From positions 1-10,306 of the forward strand of contig CANIXE010000047.1 of NCBI GenBank assembly GCA_947470885.1: 10,306 bases of DNA, written 5' to 3'. The stretch's first letter is position 1; every line of letters starts with the position of its first letter. This document shows, piece after piece, positions 1 to 5,441 of this stretch. The translations under genes were made by a program, and so were the position numbers. The notes below the pieces were generated by a model. It did no database searches. It was given only the letters and a program-made list of their open reading frames with translations, and was not told where the DNA came from. This DNA is from Planctomycetota bacterium (GTDB lineage Bacteria; Planctomycetota; UBA11346).

Positions 1-4
1 ATCA

Positions 5-11
5 CCCTCCT
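5..11 (-). promoter_or_regulatory. Possible Shine-Dalgarno of a gene just outside the window
   Basis: On the minus strand the last bases of the window read AGGAGGG followed by TGAT. This is the strongest Shine-Dalgarno match seen in the window, and a start codon placed 5 to 9 bases further on would fall just beyond base 1. It sits in the loop of a small inverted repeat, TCACC at 2-6 and GGTGA at 12-16. No start codon is visible, so the call is an inference; it may be chance. Confidence 0.25.
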
Positions 12-45
12 GGTGAACGTCGATTTCTAGTCCAACCTCTTGCCT

Positions 46-70
46 TCTCCGCGTCTCCGCGTCTCCGCGT
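46..70. repeat. Three tandem copies of an 8-bp unit (TCTCCGCG)
   Basis: The unit TCTCCGCG occurs three times head to tail at 46-53, 54-61 and 62-69, followed by another T. On the minus strand it reads CGCGGAGA. It lies in the gene-free stretch below the hydrolase, about 20 bp from the 30-bp hairpin array. Short CGCGGAGA-type tandem runs recur between genes in many GC-rich genomes, as I recall, but I cannot name a function. The repeat itself is read directly from the sequence. Confidence 0.8.
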
Positions 71-90
71 GAATTCATCGCCGGATTTAG

Positions 91-240
91 GTTTAGCCGA
101 GCTGGCGCTCGGCGCTCCCAGTTTAGCCGAGCTGGCGCTCGGCGCTCCCAGTTTAGCCGAGCTGGCGCTCGGCGCTCCCAGTTTAGCCGAGCCGGCGCTC
201 GGCGCTCCCAGTTTAGCCGAGCTGGCGCTCGGCGCTTCCG
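91..240. repeat. Five tandem 30-bp repeats, each a hairpin
   Basis: Five contiguous 30-bp copies start at 91, 121, 151, 181 and 211, with no spacers between them. Each contains a perfect 7-bp inverted repeat, GCCGAGC and GCTCGGC, around a 4-base loop (stems at 96-113, 126-143, 156-173, 186-203 and 216-233). Copies 1 to 3 are identical. Copy 4 differs only by T to C in the loop, and copy 5 differs only in its last few bases (TTCCG for TCCCA), so every stem is intact. The array lies at the 3' end of the hydrolase gene, whose last eight codons and TAA stop fall inside copy 5. It may protect or terminate the transcript, but no U-tract follows the stems, so it is not a standard intrinsic terminator. 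Confidence 0.95.
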
Positions 241-1058
241 GCACCATGGCCGACGAACCATTCCTCGGCGCTTTGCACCGGCGGGGCCACCAGGCCCTGA
301 AGAAACGGCAGAAGGTGCTCCACCGCGGCCCGGCCGGCGGGTTGCAGCGGGTGCTCCAGGAAGTGGTGGGCGACTCCGGCGAGGATGGCGATCTGGCTGG
401 GTTCGCCGGCTTCCACCAGGCGCTGGTGGAAACGCTGGGCCAGCTTGGCCGGCACGTCCACGTCGGCGTCGCCGTGGAGGATCAGCACTGGCGGGTAGTG
501 CTCGGGCTTGAGGTGGATGGGCGACAGGGCGTGGCGCTGGCTGCCGGCGAACTGGTCGATGGTCTTGGTCAGGGCTTGGGCCCAGCCGTCGTGGTGGTCC
601 AGGCTGGGGGTCAGGCCGCAGGCGATGGTCGCCCGCACCGGCACGCCGGCCTTGGTTTCCTTGCCGGAACGGTGGGCCAGGACCAGGGCGGTCAGGCTGC
701 CGGAACCGGAACCCAGGGTGACGATGCCATTGCCGTTCCAGCCCAGGAGCCGGGCTTCCTCCACGGCCTTGGCCATGCCCGCGGCGGCGTCGTCGGTCAG
801 GTCGGTGCCGTTGCGCCCGGTGTCGCTGGTGTTGCCGCCGGCCACCGCCAGGTGGCGCATCCCTACGGTGGCGCAGGGCCAGCCGTGTTCGGCGAGGATC
901 AGGCACAGGGCCCGCAGATCGGCGTGGCCGCCGGCATGCCACCAGCCGCCGTGGAAACACACCACCAGGGGCCGATCGGCGGATTCCTGGGGCACGAAGA
1001 CATCCACCCGCTGGGCGGGCAGGGGACCGGAAGGGACGGACAACGTGGCGTTCAGCAT
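213..1058 (-). CDS. Alpha/beta hydrolase (esterase/lipase-like)
   Basis: This 281-residue protein resembles small carboxylesterase-like alpha/beta hydrolases and is probably cytosolic, as no signal peptide is seen. The oxyanion-hole motif HGGWW is at residues 36-40. The likely catalytic acid is Asp199 in HGDAD before VP, and the likely base is His231 in AHHF. The nucleophile elbow is a Gly/Ser alternation at residues 116-121 before LTAL. It does not give a clean GxSxG with serine at the centre; Ser117 is the best-aligned candidate. The chosen ATG is 25 bp below the argS stop, with a weak GGA 5 bases upstream; an earlier in-frame start would lie inside argS. It is probably co-transcribed with argS. 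The last eight residues and the stop are encoded by a 30-bp hairpin repeat, so the C-terminus may be a recent alteration. Substrate is unknown. Confidence 0.85.
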   Translation of the reverse strand: MLNATLSVPSGPLPAQRVDVFVPQESADRPLVVCFHGGWWHAGGHADLRALCLILAEHGWPCATVGMRHLAVAGGNTSDTGRNGTDLTDDAAAGMAKAVEEARLLGWNGNGIVTLGSGSGSLTALVLAHRSGKETKAGVPVRATIACGLTPSLDHHDGWAQALTKTIDQFAGSQRHALSPIHLKPEHYPPVLILHGDADVDVPAKLAQRFHQRLVEAGEPSQIAILAGVAHHFLEHPLQPAGRAAVEHLLPFLQGLVAPPVQSAEEWFVGHGAGSAERQLG

Positions 1059-1083
1059 GGGATTCCGTTCAGAAATGGGGGGT

Positions 1084-2856
1084 TCACATGCGTTCCGGGG
1101 CGGCCAGGCCCAGGAGGCGCAGGCCTTCCCCCAGGGCGCCTCGGGCGGCGCGCACCAAGCGCAGGCGGGCGGCAGATTGGGCTGCATCCAGGCACAGCAC
1201 CCGGGCGTCCAGGTTGCTGTTGCCGCTGGTCAGCCAGACGGCGATCTCGCCGGCCAGATTCAGCAGGGCAGCGGCCAGCAGGCTGGGCTCGTCGGCCTCG
1301 ACGGTGCGCTCCAGGGCGTTCTGCAATTTGGCAATGGCCAGGAGCACATTTTTTTCGTGGTCGCTGGTGAGCAGGGCGGGATCCCCCGCCAGGTCCCCGA
1401 CGTTGGCCTTGCGCTCGATGCTGCACAGACGGGCGTGGGCGAATTGCAGGTAAGGACCGGTTTCGCCGTCGAAACGAAGGGCGTCTTCGAACTTGAACTT
1501 CACGTCGTTGGTTCGGCCATTTTTCAGATCGTTGAACACCACGGCGCCGATGCCCACCTGGCGGGCGATGGTGGCTTGTTCGGCGGCGTCCAGGTCGGGG
1601 TTCTTTTCCCGGACGATGACTGCGGCCCGGTCGATGGCTTCTTCCAGGACTTCCCGCAGCAGCATCACCTTGCCCGCCCGGGTGCGGCCCTTGGCCCAGC
1701 CGGGTTCCAGGCCTTCTCCCGGTTCATCGTTCCACATCAGGACGACGCCGAAGCCCACGTGGCGCAGGTTGCCGGCGAAGGGTCGGTTGAGGAGCTTTGC
1801 CACCGCGAACCACTCGGTGAAATGCAGGGACTGGCCCAGGTCGACGACGTACAGCGCCCGGTCGGCGGCGAACTCGCGCATCCGGTCGTCGCAGGCTGCC
1901 AGGTCCCGGGTGGCGTACAGGGTGCCGCCGTCGGCCCGCTTGATCAGGGCCGGCTTTTTGAACTGCTTGCCGACGAGTTTCGGCAGGTCGACGATGGTGG
2001 CGCCCTGGTCTTCACTGGTCAGGTTCTTGTCCGCCAGTTCGGCCAGGATTGGTCCCATCTTGTCTTCGTAATAGGCTTCGCCCTTCCACGAATCGAAGGT
2101 CACGCCCAAGAGGGCGTAGACCCGCTGGAATTCCGCCAGGCTGGCGTCCTTGAAAATCTGCCATAGGTGGCGGGCTTCCGCGTCGCCGTCTTCCAGTTTC
2201 TTCGACCAGCGGCGGGCGTCGTCTTCCAGGGCCGCATCACCCTTGGCCGCTTGGCTGGCCCGGACGTACAGGGCGTTGAGGAACGTCACCTGGTCGTCGG
2301 CGGCGCGCAGCTGGTCGAGGGTCAGGCCCTCGCGTTTCCAGCCGCTGATCAGCCGGCCGAAGGCCGTGCCCCAGTCCCCCAGGAAGTTGATCCGCACGGT
2401 TTTCCAGCCGGCGGCCTGGTAGCAGTGGGCCAGGGCGTTCCCCAGCATGGTCGAGCGGATGTGGTGGAAGGCGAGGTGCTTGGCGATGTTCGGGCTGCTG
2501 AAATCGATGGCCGCGGTGCGCCCGGCCCCGGCGCTGGAGCGCAGGGCGGCGGTGGGTTCCGCCAGGGCCGGCAGGAGGGCCTGGGCGACATTCCCGGCAG
2601 CGAAACTCAGGTTGCAGAATGGGCCGACGGCGGTGGCGGTGAGCCCGGGGATCACCGTGGGCAGGAATGCCGCGAGGTCGGTAGCCAGAGCCGGGGGCGC
2701 CTTGCCCGCGGCCTTGGCCAGCTGGAAGCAGGGCAGGGCCAGATCGGCGGCGAAGCCTTTGGCCGGGGGCGCGAACAGGCCGGCGACCTGGGTAGGAGCA
2801 ACGTTCAGACGGTCGGCGACGGCGGCGGCGACGGGACGGGTCAGCAGGTCAAGCAT
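1084..2856 (-). CDS. argS: Arginyl-tRNA synthetase
   Basis: This class I synthetase charges tRNA-Arg with arginine in the cytosol. Its 590 residues fit the family. The N-terminal Add-1 domain covers roughly residues 1-110. The catalytic core follows, with SPNIAK at 121-126, the NFLGDWGT segment near 157-164 and GGTLYATRDLA at 310-320. GPYLQFAHAR at 467-476 leads into the DALR anticodon-binding domain, and the protein ends in the typical APERM. The HIGH signature is replaced by AFHH at 129-132, before IRST. The KMSK site is KGRTRAGK at 389-396; loss of canonical KMSK is common in ArgRS. The ATG at 2856 was chosen because upstream in-frame sequence is not ArgRS-like and runs into the dehydrogenase gene; AAGGA lies 11 bases before it. 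A 107-bp gap upstream leaves room for its own promoter, and the hydrolase follows after 25 bp. Confidence 0.97.
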   Translation of the reverse strand: MLDLLTRPVAAAVADRLNVAPTQVAGLFAPPAKGFAADLALPCFQLAKAAGKAPPALATDLAAFLPTVIPGLTATAVGPFCNLSFAAGNVAQALLPALAEPTAALRSSAGAGRTAAIDFSSPNIAKHLAFHHIRSTMLGNALAHCYQAAGWKTVRINFLGDWGTAFGRLISGWKREGLTLDQLRAADDQVTFLNALYVRASQAAKGDAALEDDARRWSKKLEDGDAEARHLWQIFKDASLAEFQRVYALLGVTFDSWKGEAYYEDKMGPILAELADKNLTSEDQGATIVDLPKLVGKQFKKPALIKRADGGTLYATRDLAACDDRMREFAADRALYVVDLGQSLHFTEWFAVAKLLNRPFAGNLRHVGFGVVLMWNDEPGEGLEPGWAKGRTRAGKVMLLREVLEEAIDRAAVIVREKNPDLDAAEQATIARQVGIGAVVFNDLKNGRTNDVKFKFEDALRFDGETGPYLQFAHARLCSIERKANVGDLAGDPALLTSDHEKNVLLAIAKLQNALERTVEADEPSLLAAALLNLAGEIAVWLTSGNSNLDARVLCLDAAQSAARLRLVRAARGALGEGLRLLGLAAPERM

Positions 2857-2963
2857 GGGGCGGCGGATCCTTCGCCCCGGGACAACGGGACAAGCGCGCC
2901 GTCTCGGGAACGTCCGGTCGTCAGGGGAGACAGGTCTCCGAGAGGTCGGAAAAGATCCATATT
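2857..2963. other. Spacer between dehydrogenase and argS
   Basis: This is the longest gap between genes in the window and the likeliest place for an argS promoter, although I see no good -35/-10 pair. It contains a 6-bp inverted repeat with a 2-base centre (GGAGAC and GTCTCC, 2926-2939) and two direct copies of CGGGACAA (2878-2893). The inverted repeat is too tight and lacks a U-tract, so I do not call a terminator. There is no T-box-like element that I can recognise. Confidence 0.5.
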
Positions 2964-4133
2964 TCAGCGGCGGACGATCTTGAGGATTCGCCCATCCATC
3001 CACGAGCAGACGTAGAGTTCGCCGGCAGCATCCTCGCCGAAGCTGGCCAGGCCCTTGATGCCCCGCTGGGGATTCAGCAGGTGGGTCAGTTCCCGTTGTT
3101 CCCGGGGCTGGCCCGGGGGCACTTCGGTGGGGATCGCCCAGATCCGGGCGGTGGCGAAATCGGCGAACAGGTACCAGCCGGCGAGTTCCGGAATGGCGGT
3201 GCCCCGGTAGACGTAGCCGCCGGTAACCGACACGCCCTGATCTCGGGTGTAATCCAACACGGGTTCCGTTGCCGGGGTCACCGGCTCTTCGTGGAAGCTG
3301 GGGGTGGCGATGGTGCCTTCCCGGGGGCGCCAGCCGAAATTCAGGCCCTTTTGCCCGGCGGGGATCAGGTCGATCTCCTCCCGGGCGTTCTGGCCCACAT
3401 CGCCGATCCAGATATCGCCGGTCTTGCGGTCGAAGCTGCAACGCCAGGGATTGCGCAGGCCGAAGGCCCAGATTTCGCCCCGTTCGCCGGGGCCGGTGAA
3501 GGGGTTGCCCGGGGGCACGGCGTAGGGTTGGGCTTGGTCGATGTCGATGCGCAGCATCTTGGCCAGGAGGGTGCTTCGGTCCTGACCATGGCCGATTTTC
3601 CCGTGGCGGTCGTTGGCGCCGCCGCCGTCCCCCACGCCCAGGTAGAGCAGGTGATCGGGGCCGAAGGCGATCCAGCCGCCGTTGTGGTTGGCCTCGGGCT
3701 GGTCGATGGCCAGGACCAGGCGCACCGGCTCAGGATCGGCGGTCGCCGCCCCCGGGGTGGCATGGTATTCCCGGATCTCGACCCGGCCCGCCTTGCCGCC
3801 CCCGGGGGCGGTGAGGTAGACGAAGAGCCGGCCGTTCTTGGCGTACTGGGGATGGAAGGCCAGGCCGAGAAGACCCTGTTCATTTCCCGAGGACAGTATC
3901 CCGGCAACGCGCAGGAAAGGCGCATCTCCCAGCGTTCCATCAGCGGCGTCCACGGTGCGGATCAATCCGCTACGTTGTTCGCACACGTACAGCCGTTGGG
4001 GGTTATCAGGGGTGCTGCCCACCCACAGGGGATTGGCCAGGCCTTGGGTCAGTTCCTTGGTCGCCACCGGCAGGTCGGCGGCGAGGGCACTTCCGGTCAG
4101 AAGGAGAGTGCTCAGCAGCAACGGCAACGTCAT
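2964..4133 (-). CDS. Secreted PQQ-dependent sugar (aldose/sorbosone-type) dehydrogenase
   Basis: This 389-residue protein belongs to the glucose/sorbosone dehydrogenase beta-propeller family, whose members oxidise sugars with pyrroloquinoline quinone in the periplasm. Residues 1-18 look like a Sec signal peptide with an ALA-type cleavage site before ADLP. Family motifs appear in order: LGLAFHP (89-95), NHNGGWIAFGPD (149-160), GVGDGGG (166-172), GLRNPWR (225-231), GDVGQN (244-249), NFGWRPREG (265-273), VTGGYVYRG (303-311) and ASFGED (363-368). His150 is the likely catalytic base and Arg227-Asn228 the likely PQQ contacts, by analogy with soluble glucose dehydrogenase. The ATG has GGGGA 7 bases upstream. 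It starts 18 bp after the FHA-RDD stop, suggesting co-transcription. No PQQ synthesis genes are in view. Some family members have unproven enzyme activity, so the substrate is open. Confidence 0.9.
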   Translation of the reverse strand: MTLPLLLSTLLLTGSALAADLPVATKELTQGLANPLWVGSTPDNPQRLYVCEQRSGLIRTVDAADGTLGDAPFLRVAGILSSGNEQGLLGLAFHPQYAKNGRLFVYLTAPGGGKAGRVEIREYHATPGAATADPEPVRLVLAIDQPEANHNGGWIAFGPDHLLYLGVGDGGGANDRHGKIGHGQDRSTLLAKMLRIDIDQAQPYAVPPGNPFTGPGERGEIWAFGLRNPWRCSFDRKTGDIWIGDVGQNAREEIDLIPAGQKGLNFGWRPREGTIATPSFHEEPVTPATEPVLDYTRDQGVSVTGGYVYRGTAIPELAGWYLFADFATARIWAIPTEVPPGQPREQRELTHLLNPQRGIKGLASFGEDAAGELYVCSWMDGRILKIVRR

Positions 4134-4151
4134 GGCGGATTCCCCGGCGAT

Positions 4152-5384
4152 TCAGGTCGGTCGGACTTCGGTGCCGCACAGGACATCGTGAAGGGATCGG
4201 CGACCCGACCATACGGTGATCACCGCCAGGGGCCAGCAAAGGGCGAACAACAGCCAACGGAGGATGGTTCGGCCCCAGCCGGGCCGATGGCCATTGCGAT
4301 GGAGGACGATGACCAGACCCAGACGGCGGTGCCACCACGGCCCGCCTTTGCGCACCGTGGCCGCCACCAGGCCCAGGAGCAGGGGGAGCTCCAAGGCCAC
4401 TGCCGCCCCTGCCAGACCGAGAAACAACGGAGCGATCACGGGGACTGCGTTCAACTCCCGGAGGGTGCGGAGCAGGGCGAACACGGCAGAGCCGGTGCTT
4501 TGGGGCAGGGCTTTGACCAGGGAGCCCACGCTGGCCGTCCCGGCGCCATTGGGGGGCGGTAGGGCGATGCCCTCGGGGGTCAGGGCCGCACCGGCCTGGT
4601 GCAAGGCGGCGGCCAGGCCGACGAGGGCCAACGGGATGGCGATGGTCAGACCCAGGCCGGTGAGCTGGAGGACATCCCCCGCCGCGGCCCCGACCCGCCG
4701 CAGACCCAGGGCCAGAGCGATTTTGACAGGGGGTAGCTTGGCCGGCTGGAGGGCCCCGGTGGTAGGGGCCCCGGCCTCGGCGGGGAGCAGGTGGGTGGTA
4801 CTGGGATAGCCGGTGGTCTGGGGCACTGCCATCACCGGGGGAGCCGGCCGTCCATGGGGGGCCAGGGGGCCCGAATGGAGCATGCCCTGATCGGTGGGCA
4901 GGGGACCGCTTTCGCCAAGGTGCTGGTGGAGGGCGGTGATGATGGCCGGGGCGACCTTCCGGCTGCCCCGGCTTTCCTCCGCCAGGGTCACCACCAGTTG
5001 GGGATCCATGGCTTCGGTGTGCCGCCGGGCTGGGCCCGCCAAATCTGCGGCGGCCGGGGTCAGCAAGGTCGCGTTGGTCACGGTCAAGGCCGGGGGCGTG
5101 GAGGTGCTGCTGATTTCGACGCTGAGGAGAATCGGTCCGCAGACCACGCTGGATCCGGGGATCAGCACCGTCGGCCCGGTGATCCGGTCGCCATTCACCA
5201 GGACGCCGTTGGTGGTGCCCAGATCCTCCACCACGACCTGTTGACCTACCACCTGGAACCGGGCGTGCTGCCGGCTCAGCCGCCGATCCGGGATGACGAT
5301 CCCGGAACCAGCGCCCCGGCCGAGGATGGTCTCACCCTCGGGGAGGGTCCAGGTGCCTGCGTTGCCGGTCAGTCGGATCGCCAT
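4152..5384 (-). CDS. FHA domain - RDD membrane protein
   Basis: The 410-residue product joins a cytosolic phosphopeptide-binding FHA domain to an RDD-family membrane domain. FHA spans about residues 3-90, with Gly22-Arg23, SRQH (37-40), TTNG (57-60) and VNGD (63-66), the conserved binding-loop residues. A Pro/Thr-rich, poorly conserved linker runs from about 92 to 225. The RDD part has LRR near 228-230 with Asp237 at the start of the first helix. Membrane helices lie near 238-260, 315-342 and 374-392, and the end carries the typical RRSLHD...GTEV segment (395-406). FHA domains usually bind phosphothreonine, but no Ser/Thr kinase is visible here. The ATG has a weak GGA about 7 bases upstream. 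It lies 57 bp after the hybrid kinase and 18 bp before the dehydrogenase. Function is unknown; a signal-responsive transport or scaffold role is inference. Confidence 0.88.
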   Translation of the reverse strand: MAIRLTGNAGTWTLPEGETILGRGAGSGIVIPDRRLSRQHARFQVVGQQVVVEDLGTTNGVLVNGDRITGPTVLIPGSSVVCGPILLSVEISSTSTPPALTVTNATLLTPAAADLAGPARRHTEAMDPQLVVTLAEESRGSRKVAPAIITALHQHLGESGPLPTDQGMLHSGPLAPHGRPAPPVMAVPQTTGYPSTTHLLPAEAGAPTTGALQPAKLPPVKIALALGLRRVGAAAGDVLQLTGLGLTIAIPLALVGLAAALHQAGAALTPEGIALPPPNGAGTASVGSLVKALPQSTGSAVFALLRTLRELNAVPVIAPLFLGLAGAAVALELPLLLGLVAATVRKGGPWWHRRLGLVIVLHRNGHRPGWGRTILRWLLFALCWPLAVITVWSGRRSLHDVLCGTEVRPT

Positions 5385-5441
5385 GGGATCATCCGATATC
5401 CAGGGGTTCGGGGCACAACAACGAAGCCAGGATGTGGACTA

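Larger units (their letters stand above)
1..212. other. Gene-free stretch below the hydrolase
   Basis: No convincing gene lies between the hydrolase stop and the window edge. Open frames here on both strands are low-complexity products of the 30-bp repeats, reading as recurrent Leu-Gly-Ala-Pro-Ser units. The stretch holds four of the five hairpin repeats and the 8-bp repeat run, and ends with a possible ribosome binding site on the minus strand. I see no convincing -35/-10 promoter pair. Confidence 0.7.

Noticed and set aside
91..240. CRISPR array
   Set aside because: The 30-bp units are directly adjacent with no spacers, and no cas genes are present.
91..240. Intrinsic terminator of the hydrolase transcript
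   Set aside because: Stems are stable-looking but are followed by TAAAC, not a U-tract, so termination is not supported from sequence alone.
2..247. Minus-strand 81-aa open frame of LGAPSASSAK units
   Set aside because: It is only the translated DNA repeat, overlaps the hydrolase end in another frame and has no start signal.
69..1370. Long plus-strand open frame with LAELALGAPS repeats
   Set aside because: Its start is made of the 30-bp DNA repeat and the rest is antisense to the hydrolase and argS, both of which have clear family motifs. No known protein motif appears in this frame.
508..2166. 552-aa plus-strand open frame
   Set aside because: Antisense to the hydrolase and argS; GC-rich codon use leaves long stop-free frames on the opposite strand.
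2926..2939. Hairpin terminator after the dehydrogenase
   Set aside because: GGAGAC/GTCTCC has only a 2-base centre and no U-tract.
2857..3441. N-terminal extension of argS
   Set aside because: The frame stays open far upstream, but the sequence is not ArgRS-like, overlaps the dehydrogenase gene and would make the protein about 195 residues too long.
3081..4562. 493-aa plus-strand open frame
   Set aside because: Antisense to the dehydrogenase and FHA-RDD genes; Gly/Ala/Gln-rich with no domain.
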